This document shows, piece after piece, positions 1-9,472 of a DNA stretch of 64,000 nucleotides. The stretch is from Adhaeribacter swui. GTDB taxonomy: Bacteria; Bacteroidota; Bacteroidia; Cytophagales; Hymenobacteraceae. Location: positions 1-64,000 of the forward strand of contig NZ_CP055154.1 of NCBI RefSeq assembly GCF_014217805.1. Reading direction: 5' to 3'. Position 1 is the stretch's first letter; each line of letters opens with the position of its first letter. Under the pieces are notes generated by a model, which saw nothing but the letters and a program-made list of their open reading frames with translations, had not been told where the DNA came from and did no database searches. The translations under genes were made by a program, and so were the position numbers.

Positions 1-1820
1 TTAAGCCCCATACGGACCTTAATCTAGGCTATAATCTGCCTGTAGATTTGATGCATTTTCTTCACTCTATACCAGGTACCGATTGCATTGCTTATAATCA
101 GACTATCCAGATTCCGGACCAACGAATCGAATTAGCCCGGCTCAATGCTAAAAAGAAAAAACACACCTCTATGCCGGATCCAGCTAATGACTTAGCTGTG
201 GCCGATATAGACCGGGTAATGGCTGACATTGCCAAGGATAATCAGTTGTTGGTATTTGGTCACTACAATATTATTCTCTCTGCCAATGATCAGGTGATAG
301 ATCGGGCCACAAACTACATTGAAAGCAGCTTATTTAACTTCGGCATCATTCCTTCCAGAAATGCAACTAACCAAATGGAGTTATTTCGATCTGCTATTCC
401 CGGTAACCAGGAGGAACTCAAGCATTACGATAAATTCCAAACCACAACTGATGCGGCCATTTGCCTAATGTTTAAAGAAAGCCTGTTAAAGAATGAGCAA
501 TCTGATTTTCAGATATTTTTTTCAGACCGGCAAGGTATTCCTGTGGCAATCGATACCAGCGATATGCCTATTCATACTCAGCGCATGAACAACCGCAACA
601 AGTTTGTTCTGGGTCCCTCCGGTGCTGGTAAGTCGTTTTTTATGAATCACATGATTCGGCAATATGCTTTGCAGGACACGGATATCATTATGGTGGATAC
701 CGGGCACAGCTATTCTGGCCTGTGTCAATACTACAACGGCCGGTACATTACCTACAGCGAAGAAAAACCGATCACTATGAACCCATTCCGGATCTCCCGG
801 GAAGAATTTAACGAAGAAAAAAGGGAGTTCCTCAAATCACTGGTAAGTCTACTCTGGAAGGGCGCTGATGGTAGCATCAATCAAACTGAAGACAGTGTTT
901 TATCATCGGTAATTAGTGCTTATTACGAGGATTTCTACAACCAGAAAAGGGCAGCCAAATACCTTTCTTTCCAGTCCTTCTATGATTTTTCTATAAATAA
1001 AATTCAGGAAATCAACGAAAGCGAATCCATTGACTTTGATATCAAGAGTTACCGGTTTATTCTGAAGAAGTTCTGTCTGCAGGGAGAGTACGGCGCTATC
1101 CTGAATAATGAAATGGACTCTAGCCTGTTCGACGATAAGTTTATAGTGTTTGAAATAGATGCCATCAAAGAACACAAGATCCTTTTCCCAATTACGACAA
1201 TCATTATCATGGATGTGTTCTTGCAGAAAATGCGGCACAAGAAAAACCGCAAGGCCTTAATCATTGAAGAGGCCTGGAAAGCCATTGCCTCGCCACTAAT
1301 GGCTGGTTATATCCTCTATGTGTACAAAACTGTGCGGAAGTTCTGGGGAGAAGCGGTAGTAGTAACCCAAGAGCTGGATGATATCATCGGAAATGCCGTG
1401 GTAAAAAATAGTATTATCAATAACTCCGATACAATCTGTCTTCTAGACCAGACTAAGTTCAAAGATAACTTTCGGGATATTGCCAACCTACTTTCTCTTA
1501 ACCAGGTCGAGCAAAACAAGATATTTACCATTAACAAACTTGATAACCGGGAAGGCCGCGGACGCTTCAAAGAAGTGTACATCAAGCGTGGAGCTAAGGG
1601 TGAAGTGTACGGGGTAGAAGTTTCGTTGCATGAGTACCTAACTTTTACCACGGAGCGAAAAGAGAAAGAAGCTCTCCAAGTTTACCTGCAAAAATTTGCC
1701 TCTTACCAGCATGGCTTAGATGCCTTCGTCGAGGATTTTAAAAAGTCCGGATTAAAGCTAAATGAATTCACCAATTATATAAATCGAACAACTCATGAAA
1801 AAGCCTCTCTTCCTGCTTAG
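1..1820 (+). CDS. traG: TraG-family conjugation ATPase (VirB4-like), 5'-truncated by window edge
   Basis: This is the motor ATPase of the Bacteroidota conjugative type IV secretion system; it sits at the inner membrane and powers pilus assembly and substrate transfer. The frame is open from base 3, so the true start lies upstream and about 600 residues are visible. Walker A reads GPSGAGKS near base 613 and Walker B reads KALIIEEAW near base 1252. The gap between them (about 210 residues) and the RxG-rich C-terminus fit the TraG/VirB4 family. Family members usually exceed 800 residues, so roughly a quarter is missing here. The 3' end overlaps the next gene by 26 bp, which points to translational coupling. 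The family call is firm; the exact N-terminus cannot be seen. Confidence 0.95.
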   Translation, partial: KPHTDLNLGYNLPVDLMHFLHSIPGTDCIAYNQTIQIPDQRIELARLNAKKKKHTSMPDPANDLAVADIDRVMADIAKDNQLLVFGHYNIILSANDQVIDRATNYIESSLFNFGIIPSRNATNQMELFRSAIPGNQEELKHYDKFQTTTDAAICLMFKESLLKNEQSDFQIFFSDRQGIPVAIDTSDMPIHTQRMNNRNKFVLGPSGAGKSFFMNHMIRQYALQDTDIIMVDTGHSYSGLCQYYNGRYITYSEEKPITMNPFRISREEFNEEKREFLKSLVSLLWKGADGSINQTEDSVLSSVISAYYEDFYNQKRAAKYLSFQSFYDFSINKIQEINESESIDFDIKSYRFILKKFCLQGEYGAILNNEMDSSLFDDKFIVFEIDAIKEHKILFPITTIIIMDVFLQKMRHKKNRKALIIEEAWKAIASPLMAGYILYVYKTVRKFWGEAVVVTQELDDIIGNAVVKNSIINNSDTICLLDQTKFKDNFRDIANLLSLNQVEQNKIFTINKLDNREGRGRFKEVYIKRGAKGEVYGVEVSLHEYLTFTTERKEKEALQVYLQKFASYQHGLDAFVEDFKKSGLKLNEFTNYINRTTHEKASLPA

Positions 1821-2466
1821 TGTCTTGGCTTTTGCCTCGCACGGACTTTTTGCCCAACAGGTAGTATTTGATCCAACCGTTGTATCTACCCTGGTCATTA
1901 ATCATACAGCTCAGCAAGCTGCTCTCAGTGATATAAAAGATAATGAGGGGCAGATCGCCGGATATCAGAAAGCCATTACTTTTAAAATGATCCAGATTCA
2001 CGAAATGGAGCAAAAAATGTACAACTCGCTCAAATCTGTACAATCTATTATAGGGCAAAGTAAGAATATTATCTATGCCAGTACCATTGCTAAGGACATT
2101 GGCAAGTATCAGCTGCAAATGTTGGAAACAGCCAAAGGTGATCCGGAGCTCACAATTATAGCCGCCAAAACGGAACTAGAGCTAATTAATCGTACCGCTG
2201 ATTTATTTAATTACATCTACCAGGTAGCTGTTATTGGCACGGATGTAAACCTGATGAGTAATGCGGATCGATTGGCCCTAATTCGGCATGTGGTAGATGA
2301 GCTGAGGATTATGCGGGGCCTAGCCTTTGGTATCAATCGCAAAATGAGGCTGGCCAAGTACGCCGGATTATGGAAGGCAATGAATCCAATGGGATTGCGG
2401 TACCCGAACAACAGTGCTGCTATTGCCAAGTCCTTAGTAGATGAATACAAAAGCCGGAAAAAGTAG
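1795..2466 (+). CDS. traI: TraI-like conjugal transfer protein (DUF4141 type)
   Basis: The 223-residue protein begins with a signal peptide ending at FAQQ and continues as a mostly helical, coiled-coil-like periplasmic protein. Length, helical pattern and position directly after TraG match the Bacteroides CTn TraI/DUF4141 family, a transfer component of unknown biochemistry that occupies the place of VirB5-like proteins. The start overlaps the traG end by 26 bp; the ATG is the only one that gives a complete signal peptide. It shares the operon with the tra genes downstream (gap 2 bp to the next). Confidence 0.82.
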   Translation: MKKPLFLLSVLAFASHGLFAQQVVFDPTVVSTLVINHTAQQAALSDIKDNEGQIAGYQKAITFKMIQIHEMEQKMYNSLKSVQSIIGQSKNIIYASTIAKDIGKYQLQMLETAKGDPELTIIAAKTELELINRTADLFNYIYQVAVIGTDVNLMSNADRLALIRHVVDELRIMRGLAFGINRKMRLAKYAGLWKAMNPMGLRYPNNSAAIAKSLVDEYKSRKK

Positions 2467-2468
2467 CC

Positions 2469-3089
2469 ATGAAAAAGCTTTTACTACTAGCACCGGTATT
2501 GCTGCTACCTCTGGTAGAAGCTTTAGCGCAAACACCACCCGTTCCGGTTAAAAGCCCTAACACCCGTTACCAACTGGAAAGAGAGGTTATTACCCGTTGG
2601 AACAAGTTCAATCCTAAATGGTATTTCATTCTCTTTCACAACAAATACCGCAAAGGCCCCGACCGGCGCAATATGAAGCAATTGTTGCCTATTATGGCGG
2701 CTTTGCGCTTAAATGCCGCCGATACCGAGCAAGAGGATGAAAACGTAACGGAAATCCGAGATCAAGAGCTTTTTAAAATGGCAGATCGCAGCTTGAATAA
2801 AAGTTGGTACCTGCTTTACGAGAATAAAATAAACGGCCTCAACAATCGCATTGTCGGGCTAGTTGCCGAAGCCATTGCTGCAGGAGTGGACTTAGATGTA
2901 CTGCTTGCTTTAAAAGGGGAACAGGATCGCATTAACGCAGATATCCAGTTAACCAAAGAAGCCTACCAAGACGATGCAAAAAAAGCGGAACGATTCCGGG
3001 TAGCTCTGGAGGATCTCTCTACGCTGCGCGGTTATTACCTGAGAATAATAAACCTTTTTCAAACCAGTAAAAATCTCCCTAAAAAATAA
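2469..3089 (+). CDS. Secreted tra-operon protein of unknown function
   Basis: The 206-residue protein has a clear signal peptide (Lys-Lys-Leu-rich start, cleavage likely after ALAQ). The mature part is charged and helical, with no enzymatic motif I recognise. It lies between TraI and TraJ with gaps of 2 and 6 bp, so it is almost certainly co-transcribed and works with the mating channel in the periplasm or envelope. The classical CTnDOT order places TraJ directly after TraI, so this is an extra member. A lineage-specific pilus or channel subunit is possible but unproven. Confidence 0.75.
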   Translation: MKKLLLLAPVLLLPLVEALAQTPPVPVKSPNTRYQLEREVITRWNKFNPKWYFILFHNKYRKGPDRRNMKQLLPIMAALRLNAADTEQEDENVTEIRDQELFKMADRSLNKSWYLLYENKINGLNNRIVGLVAEAIAAGVDLDVLLALKGEQDRINADIQLTKEAYQDDAKKAERFRVALEDLSTLRGYYLRIINLFQTSKNLPKK

Positions 3090-3095
3090 GAAATA

Positions 3096-4079
3096 ATGAG
3101 AGAGTTGATAGACCAGACTATTTTCGATTTAATGGAAACCTTGTATCTGGACATAGCGGAATTGACTTTTAATTTTTACTCTGATGCCCAGGCAATTGCT
3201 GCTATTGCAATGCTGCTTTATTTCGCGTTGGAGGCTTACAAAATGATCGCCGGTGACAAGACCATTGAGATAATGCCCTTAATGCGGCCATTTGCACTGG
3301 CATTAGTAATCCTGCTCTGGGAGCCTTTCATTGAAGTCATGAACTTTCCTATTAAAGTAGTAAACGACACCGCTAAAACTATGTATTCGGCACAAATAGA
3401 TATGGTAGAACACGGTCACGTTGAAAGGTTAGGATTGATAGAACAGGTAGCCAAGAAAATGAGCGAAGATACCGGCGATTTCGAGCAAGTTAAGGATGAA
3501 ACCCAAGATAAGGATTGGATGGAAAAGCTAGGAATAGATTTGTCTCCTTTACTCGATAAGATGAAGGGTTATTACCTGATGTTGACCGCTCAAATCAATT
3601 TCGCTTTTATGCGCCTGTTTGAGTATATCGTAATTATTATCTTCCAGTTCTGCATTTACATAATCTTTCTTTTCCAGATTATATTCGCTGCTATTCTGGT
3701 TATTCTCGGGCCGTTTTCCTTTGCGCTGAGCATCTTTCCTGGTTTCCGCGACTCTTACCTTACCTGGATCGGTAGGTACATCTCTGTTGGCCTTTATTCG
3801 ACCATTGCCTACATCATCATGACTATTTCTTTTGTGCTAGTCCGCTACGGGCAAGAGCGGGAAATTGAAGTGTTGAAGGCAGTGCTGGAAAATGAAGAAC
3901 TCTTTATTGCTTACGTCGGCTCCTCCAGTGGGCACATTAGCTTTTACCTGGTTTCGCTGTTAATGGCGGCGCTAGCCATGCTCTGCATTCCGGTAATCTC
4001 TACCTGGATCATTAATACTACCGGCGTTAGTCAAGCCTTTAGCTCGGTGGCAAGAACGGGTACGGGACTAATCAAATAA
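3096..4079 (+). CDS. traJ: TraJ-like polytopic inner-membrane conjugation protein (VirB6-like)
   Basis: The 327-residue protein has several hydrophobic segments (residues about 30-50, 65-85, 175-215, 230-260 and 285-310). The stretch around FSFALSIFPGFRDSYLTWIG is typical of CTn TraJ proteins. It probably forms part of the inner-membrane channel through which the DNA-protein complex passes. The gene keeps the conserved order TraI-x-TraJ-TraK and is followed by a 22-bp gap to traK. Confidence 0.88.
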   Translation: MRELIDQTIFDLMETLYLDIAELTFNFYSDAQAIAAIAMLLYFALEAYKMIAGDKTIEIMPLMRPFALALVILLWEPFIEVMNFPIKVVNDTAKTMYSAQIDMVEHGHVERLGLIEQVAKKMSEDTGDFEQVKDETQDKDWMEKLGIDLSPLLDKMKGYYLMLTAQINFAFMRLFEYIVIIIFQFCIYIIFLFQIIFAAILVILGPFSFALSIFPGFRDSYLTWIGRYISVGLYSTIAYIIMTISFVLVRYGQEREIEVLKAVLENEELFIAYVGSSSGHISFYLVSLLMAALAMLCIPVISTWIINTTGVSQAFSSVARTGTGLIK

Positions 4080-4101
4080 TTTATTTTCAAAAAGTACAAA
4101 C

Positions 4102-4710
4102 ATGATCAATAGAATTGAAAGTAAGATAAGACTGGCTTTCGCCATTAGCATTGGAAGTTTCATAACCGCCCTGGTGATGGTGAGCATTGTTTGTTTTTTC
4201 GCCTATTCGCTCATTAACGAACAACGCAAAAAGTTGTATGTGATCGACCATAATGTTCCCTTGTTGGTGCAGCAAACCGAATTAGGAGCTAACCGGGGAG
4301 TGGAAATGGAAAGTCACATTAATATGTTTCACCTACTCTTCTTCACTTTGCCGCCAGATGACGCCTACATCAAAAATAACCTGACTAAGGCAATGTACCT
4401 GGTGGATGAAACCGGATTGGCTCAATACAACAACCTTAAAGAGAAGGGGTATTATAATTCCATCCTGGCCAGCTCAGCCCTGCTAACCATCCAAACTGAC
4501 AGCATTGTATTGGATCAGAACCGGCATTTCCGGTACTACGCCAAACAGCGGGTAGAGCGGGAAACTTCCATTCTTAAAAGGCTTTTGGTAACCGAAGGTG
4601 ATCTTCAGGACGTGCCACGCACAGTGAATAATCCGCACGGATTAATAATTAAAAACTGGAAAACGGTTGTGAATAAAGACTTGGAGCATGAACAAAAGAA
4701 ATCTTTTTAG
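4102..4710 (+). CDS. traK: TraK-like conjugation protein (VirB8-like)
   Basis: The 202-residue protein has one N-terminal membrane helix (about residues 15-38) and a periplasmic domain containing the HMFHLLFFTLPPDDAYI region characteristic of Bacteroidota TraK. VirB8-type proteins nucleate the assembly of the secretion channel in the inner membrane. Its end overlaps the next gene by 23 bp, so the two are probably translationally coupled. Confidence 0.9.
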   Translation: MINRIESKIRLAFAISIGSFITALVMVSIVCFFAYSLINEQRKKLYVIDHNVPLLVQQTELGANRGVEMESHINMFHLLFFTLPPDDAYIKNNLTKAMYLVDETGLAQYNNLKEKGYYNSILASSALLTIQTDSIVLDQNRHFRYYAKQRVERETSILKRLLVTEGDLQDVPRTVNNPHGLIIKNWKTVVNKDLEHEQKKSF

Positions 4711-5059
4711 GCAAGCTGTAGAATTCTTACTCAGCACTAGGCAACGGGCAATTATTTACCGGTCAAAGTATCCGGAAAGAATAATTGCCGGTATGTTCTT
4801 AATTCTGCTCGTGGCAATAACCATCTTTCTAATCAGAAAGGTCAGCCATAAGCAAAGCCACAAGGCAACAGCTACTACGCTCATTAATCGAATAAGCGCA
4901 GCAGATGCTTCTGCTGCTACCAAGCCGGTAACTACTGATTTAATGAATTTGGTTGGCTTGTACGGCAAAGCCAAATCCATTAATCCAGACAGCCTCACCT
5001 TAAATGATAGCCTGGTGCTAAAAGAAATCAATAACGATTTAAAGAAAATTTTAAAATGA
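4688..5059 (+). CDS. Small single-pass membrane protein in the TraL position
   Basis: The 123-residue protein has a basic N-terminus and one transmembrane helix (about residues 33-52), followed by a periplasmic tail. It lies between traK and traM, overlapping them by 23 and 4 bp, which is where TraL is found in Bacteroides conjugative transposons. Sequence resemblance alone is too weak to assign TraL, so the role in the channel is inferred from position. Confidence 0.7.
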   Translation: MNKRNLFRQAVEFLLSTRQRAIIYRSKYPERIIAGMFLILLVAITIFLIRKVSHKQSHKATATTLINRISAADASAATKPVTTDLMNLVGLYGKAKSINPDSLTLNDSLVLKEINNDLKKILK

Positions 5060-6222
5060 GAAAGATTGATTTTAGAAAACCTAAGTACGCATTGCCTTTA
5101 ATCGTACTGCCTTTTCTTTTTCTTTTTAATTACCTCTACTTGGACATGTTCCCCTCCACAGAAGCAAAAGGTAAGCAGCATATAGCTTTAAAAGAAACCG
5201 ATGATATTATAACAGATTTGCCAGCCGCCAATCTGGAGAAAAAGGACATCAATAGTAAGTTCGGGGCCGGACTGGAGGAGCATAAACACCACAGGGATTA
5301 TTCCGCTGTTCAAGAATTAGAGCAAGACGAAGAAGAAAAGCAATACGGCAGTGTCTATACTGACAAAGAAAAAAGAATGCTCGATAGTATTAATAATGCT
5401 ATTCTTACTCAGAAGAACACCCCTGCTTTTATGGATCGGGTTCAGGAACAACAGAACACCGACCGCCAGCGCTACGCCGCTACAACACGAGTTTCTAGTT
5501 CCCGACCACAGCGGCAAAAGGCAGAAAGCGCTTATGAAAAAGAGATGCGGTTGTTTAAAGAACAGATGCGCTTTGTCGATAGCCTAGATAAAGCCGGTCA
5601 AGAGTCGAAAAAGCCAGCCCAGAAAGGAACGCCAACTATAGCAGAAAAAACAATACAGGCACCGGAAGCTGTAGAAGTTCGCAAATCAGCGAACCCCAAT
5701 GCTGCTTATTTCAACACGGTTAAAAATGACGGAAACGAGCAATTTATTAAAGCGATGCTGGATGAAGGTTTGAAAATCCGGGAGGGAGGCCGGATTAGAA
5801 TCAGGTTGCTGGATGATATCTACGTGAGTAATTACGAAATACAAAAAGGCAGTTACTTGTACGGGGTGGTATCGGGTTTCTCAGCTCAGCGGGTAGAAAT
5901 ATCCATAACCTCCCTGCTTTATGGCAATCAGATTATTCCCGTGGATTTAAGCATTTATGATAACGATGGGTTAGTGGGTTTGTACGTGCCGGGCTCTCAG
6001 TTTCGAGATTTTACCAAACAGCTAGCAGCAAACAGCACCAATGGCCAGAGTATAAATTTCGACGATAGTCCAGAAAACACTAACCAGATGCTCTTCTCGG
6101 TAATGGATAAAATGGCCCAAACTACTACCCGGGCCGTGGGCAAGGCAGTTAAGCAAAACAAGGCCAAGCTGAAATACAATACCATAGTTTACTTAATTGA
6201 TAACAAAGCCAAAAAACAATAA
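5056..6222 (+). CDS. traM: TraM-like conjugation protein (VirB10-like)
   Basis: The 388-residue protein has a cytoplasmic N-terminus, one membrane helix (residues about 13-30), a long charged low-complexity linker rich in E, K and Q (residues about 60-210), and a C-terminal beta-rich domain with YLYGVVSGFSAQRVEISI and a conserved VPGS segment, as in CTn TraM. VirB10-like proteins span the periplasm and link the ATPases to the outer-membrane pore. The ATG overlaps the upstream stop (ATGA). The C-terminal domain makes the assignment firm. Confidence 0.92.
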   Translation: MRKIDFRKPKYALPLIVLPFLFLFNYLYLDMFPSTEAKGKQHIALKETDDIITDLPAANLEKKDINSKFGAGLEEHKHHRDYSAVQELEQDEEEKQYGSVYTDKEKRMLDSINNAILTQKNTPAFMDRVQEQQNTDRQRYAATTRVSSSRPQRQKAESAYEKEMRLFKEQMRFVDSLDKAGQESKKPAQKGTPTIAEKTIQAPEAVEVRKSANPNAAYFNTVKNDGNEQFIKAMLDEGLKIREGGRIRIRLLDDIYVSNYEIQKGSYLYGVVSGFSAQRVEISITSLLYGNQIIPVDLSIYDNDGLVGLYVPGSQFRDFTKQLAANSTNGQSINFDDSPENTNQMLFSVMDKMAQTTTRAVGKAVKQNKAKLKYNTIVYLIDNKAKKQ

Positions 6223-6223
6223 C

Positions 6224-7015
6224 ATGAAAAATACAATAATGCTGTTCTTAATGATGGCTATAACCTTACCGGCTGTATGCCAAAAAACAGCTCCTCAGGT
6301 AATCTATGTAAATGAAACTATCTCCACTCATTTTGTGAGTCCAGAACCGATCAAATACGTCGATATTTCTACTAATGATGTGGTCGGTGATATTCCGGTG
6401 GATAATATATTCCGCATTAAACCAAAGCAAGCAAACCCTAAACTCGGCATAGTAACGATTGTTGGGGAGCGTTTTATTGTTCAGTATAAACTCGCTTATG
6501 CCACTCCTGCTTCAGCTAGTTCCGAGGTAAGAATTGATCCTACCCAGGTTGATGAATATTTGAATCCGGATGTGGCCATGAGCGAGCAGGAAATGAAAAG
6601 ATTTTCTCTGCTAGCCTTGCAGCAAAAGCCTGTAGGTCGATCTGCCAGCGCTAAAAAAGACAAAATGCAAGCGGTGGTAAATAATATCTACACCATCGGA
6701 GATTATTTCTTTATTGATTTCTCCATAAACAATAAAACCAACATTGCTTATGACATTGATCAGATTCGGTTTAAAATAGAAGATAAAAAGGTAGTTAAGT
6801 CAACCAACTTCCAGCAATTAGAAATACAGCCCGTACATCAGCTTTTTTACACCGATAGCTTTAAACGCCGATATCGCAACGTGTTTGTATTTAAGAAATT
6901 CACCTTCCCTGATGAAAAGGTGTTTAATATAGAAGTAGCCGAGAAGCAGGTGAGCGGTCGTACTATTTCCGTGAAGGTAGATTACAAGGATGTATTAAAG
7001 GCTGATACTCTTTAA
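6224..7015 (+). CDS. traN: TraN-like conjugation protein (VirB9-like)
   Basis: The protein starts with a signal peptide (cleavage near AVCQ) and runs as a beta-rich periplasmic/outer-membrane protein of 263 residues with the DISTNDVVGDIPVDNIFRIK segment typical of TraN. VirB9-like proteins cap the core complex at the outer membrane. The frame extends upstream to a TTG at 6197, but the ATG at 6224 gives the intact signal peptide and lies one base after the traM stop, so I chose it. Confidence 0.9.
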   Translation: MKNTIMLFLMMAITLPAVCQKTAPQVIYVNETISTHFVSPEPIKYVDISTNDVVGDIPVDNIFRIKPKQANPKLGIVTIVGERFIVQYKLAYATPASASSEVRIDPTQVDEYLNPDVAMSEQEMKRFSLLALQQKPVGRSASAKKDKMQAVVNNIYTIGDYFFIDFSINNKTNIAYDIDQIRFKIEDKKVVKSTNFQQLEIQPVHQLFYTDSFKRRYRNVFVFKKFTFPDEKVFNIEVAEKQVSGRTISVKVDYKDVLKADTL

Positions 7016-7028
7016 AACAAAATAAGCC

Positions 7029-8996
7029 ATGGAAGAATCAAGCGAATTAAAGAAGCTTTATTCCTTTTTACAGAGTTTTATCTATTTCACCTTGTTTACG
7101 GAATTTTTAGTGTTCCTTTTTGCAGATGCTGGATTTATGGAACAACTGCGGCCGGTAATCCTTAAATTACAACGAATTGCGATTTACCAGAACATCTATT
7201 ATTCTAAGGCTTTTACTTTTCTTTTGATCGTAATAGTAGCTATTGGAACCAAGGCCCGTAAAAACTTAAACCACGATCCAGTAAAGCACATTTACTTACC
7301 GTTATTTTTCGGCTTCTTGTTTTTCTTCGGTGCCGGGTACTTTTACCAGCACCCGAATAATCGGCTGTTGGCTTTTGGAGTAACTTGGTCGGATGCAGCT
7401 TATATGCTTTTCTCCTTGGTTGGAGCGGTAATGATAAACATTGCCCTTGATAATATTTCCAAGCACATTCAGACAGGACTAATGAAAGATAAGTTTAATG
7501 TCGAGAATGAAAGTTTTGAGCAGAGCCGGGAGCTAATGAATACACCATACAGTGTCAACCTACCTATGCTTTTTTACTACAAAAGAAAGGTAAATCACGG
7601 TTACCTGAATATTGCCAATCCTTTTCGTGCCACCTTGCTAATCGGAACACCCGGATCCGGTAAATCCTATTCCGTAGTAAATCCATTCATTAAACAAATG
7701 TTAGCCAAAGGTTTTACCATGGCTCTCTATGATTTTAAGTTTCCAGACCTGGGTAAAATAGCCTATTATCATTATCTGCTAAATAAGAAAAATGGCACCT
7801 TAAAAGATTTTAAATTTCACGTCATTAATTTCAATAGTATAGAACACAGCCGAAGGTTCAATCCCTTAAAACCAGAATATTTACCAACCTTGGCTGATGC
7901 CACTGAAACTGCAGAGGCCTTGTTGCAAAGCCTGACTAAGAGTGACAAAGAATCCGGGGCTGCCCAGTTCTTTACTCAAAGCGCAGTAAACTTTCTGGCC
8001 AGCTGTATCTTTTTTCTCAGTAGGCATGAAGGTGGCAAATATTCCACATTCCCGCACGTGCTGGCCTTTATCAATCTGGGTTATGATGAAATATTTAACA
8101 TGCTTTTCTCTGAACCTCAACTGGTCAGCTTGCTTTCACCATTTCGAACCGCTTACAAAAACAAGGCCTTTGATCAATTGGAAGGCCAGATTGGGACACT
8201 TAAAATCAACGTGGGCCGCTTAGCTACGAGGGAAACCTTCTGGGTATTATCAGGTGATGATTTTGAGCTAAAAATTTCGGGTCCTAATAATCCGGCCATC
8301 CTGGTTATTGCCAATGATCCGGCTACACAGAGTATTAACAGTGCTTGCAACGCTCTAATTCTAAATCGGATGACCAAGCTAATAAATTCAAAAAGAAACC
8401 TGCCCTGCGGGCTTATCATTGATGAATCTCCAACCTTATACGTACACAAGGTAGAAAACTTAATTGCAACCGCTAGAAGCAATAAAATAGCCGTTCTTTT
8501 GGGTTTACAGGAATTGCCACAACTCAAACAACAATACGGTCGGGAAACCGCAGATACCATTTGCTCCGTGGCTGCTAACGTAATCTCCGGGTCCGTTCGC
8601 AACAAAGATACCCTAGACTGGCTAGAAAAACTTTTTGGTAAAGTCAGGCAGCAAAAGGAAGGAGTAAGTATTGACCGTAGCCGAACTTCTATTTCCATGA
8701 ATGAAGAGATGGGGTCTTTAATACCTGCTTCAAAAATTGCTACCTTAGCGGCTGGTGAAGTGGTGGCTCAGGTTGCATTTGATAATAATAAATATAATGG
8801 CCAACATGTAAATAGTACCTATAATTGCAAAATTAATTTGGATACTGCAGCAATAGCAAAAGAAGAAGAGTCATATGTTTCTATGCCAATATTTTATAAT
8901 TTTGGTAGCGCTTCTGACAGGAACACTGTCTTAGATAAAAACTTTACCAAAATCAATCGAGAAATAGAAACACTAAAAGACCACTTCTACACATGA
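7029..8996 (+). CDS. mobC: MobC-type conjugative coupling protein (VirD4/TraD-like ATPase)
   Basis: The 655-residue protein has four N-terminal membrane helices (within residues 10-150), Walker A GTPGSGKS near base 7648, and Walker B CGLIIDESPTLYV near base 8406, followed by the ARSNKIAVLLGLQELPQL segment typical of coupling proteins. It recruits the relaxase-DNA complex to the transfer channel. It follows traN by 13 bp and its stop overlaps the start of the XRE gene (ATGA). No relaxase gene is visible in the window; it should lie elsewhere on the element. Confidence 0.92.
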   Translation: MEESSELKKLYSFLQSFIYFTLFTEFLVFLFADAGFMEQLRPVILKLQRIAIYQNIYYSKAFTFLLIVIVAIGTKARKNLNHDPVKHIYLPLFFGFLFFFGAGYFYQHPNNRLLAFGVTWSDAAYMLFSLVGAVMINIALDNISKHIQTGLMKDKFNVENESFEQSRELMNTPYSVNLPMLFYYKRKVNHGYLNIANPFRATLLIGTPGSGKSYSVVNPFIKQMLAKGFTMALYDFKFPDLGKIAYYHYLLNKKNGTLKDFKFHVINFNSIEHSRRFNPLKPEYLPTLADATETAEALLQSLTKSDKESGAAQFFTQSAVNFLASCIFFLSRHEGGKYSTFPHVLAFINLGYDEIFNMLFSEPQLVSLLSPFRTAYKNKAFDQLEGQIGTLKINVGRLATRETFWVLSGDDFELKISGPNNPAILVIANDPATQSINSACNALILNRMTKLINSKRNLPCGLIIDESPTLYVHKVENLIATARSNKIAVLLGLQELPQLKQQYGRETADTICSVAANVISGSVRNKDTLDWLEKLFGKVRQQKEGVSIDRSRTSISMNEEMGSLIPASKIATLAAGEVVAQVAFDNNKYNGQHVNSTYNCKINLDTAAIAKEEESYVSMPIFYNFGSASDRNTVLDKNFTKINREIETLKDHFYT

Positions 8997-9352
8997 AATT
9001 AAATCTACATGATTTAGGGGAACGCCTGCAACTTCTTCGAAAGGGGCTGGACCTTTCTCAAAAAGATTTAGCAGCAACCCTGGAGACACATCAGAATCAA
9101 ATATCCCGTCTAGAAAATGGGATTGGAGGTACGCTGGAGCTCTTGGTTCAACTGCTGAATTTCTACTCAGACCATTTTCATATAAGCTTTATTTTTTCGG
9201 ATGAATTCGAAGTTATAAAAAGGTCTGAACCACTATCTCACATGAGCACTTTTAACAGCATTGCTATAGAACGGCTCAAAATCCTGCAAACAGATGTCAA
9301 CGGCCAAATAACTGATATCATAGGTATCATGGAAAAAGAAGGTAGTTTCTAA
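8993..9352 (+). CDS. XRE-family helix-turn-helix regulator
   Basis: The 119-residue protein has an N-terminal Cro/CI-type HTH (residues about 8-60, LRKGLDLSQKDLAATLETHQNQISRLENG split over this region) and a short helical C-terminal extension. It overlaps mobC by 4 bp and ends the tra operon just before a terminator, so it is likely an autoregulator of transfer genes. Its target site is not known; AT-rich repeats upstream of the DUF4099 gene are a candidate. Confidence 0.85.
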   Translation: MKLNLHDLGERLQLLRKGLDLSQKDLAATLETHQNQISRLENGIGGTLELLVQLLNFYSDHFHISFIFSDEFEVIKRSEPLSHMSTFNSIAIERLKILQTDVNGQITDIIGIMEKEGSF

Positions 9353-9416
9353 TCTTTTTTCGTGCTTTATACAGTACTGGGCTAAGGCTCTTTATATACT
9401 TTAAGGTTGGTTTTGT

Positions 9417-9459
9417 AACAACTGAGCCTGAGGCATTGTCTTCAGGCTTAGTTGTTTTA
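9417..9459. terminator. Bidirectional intrinsic terminator of the tra operon
   Basis: A 15-bp stem (9417-9431 pairing with 9442-9456, one G-T wobble) with a 10-base loop is followed by TTTAT. It sits between the converging XRE gene and M23 peptidase gene, and the symmetry suits termination from both sides. Confidence 0.8.
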
Positions 9460-9472
9460 TCTTATTTGGAAG

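Noticed and set aside
6197-6223. TTG start for TraN
   Set aside because: The ATG at 6224 gives an intact signal peptide and lies just after the traM stop.
8174-8698. Long minus-strand frame opposite the coupling protein gene
   Set aside because: It lies wholly antisense to a gene with intact motifs, its product is low-quality and it has no ribosome site.
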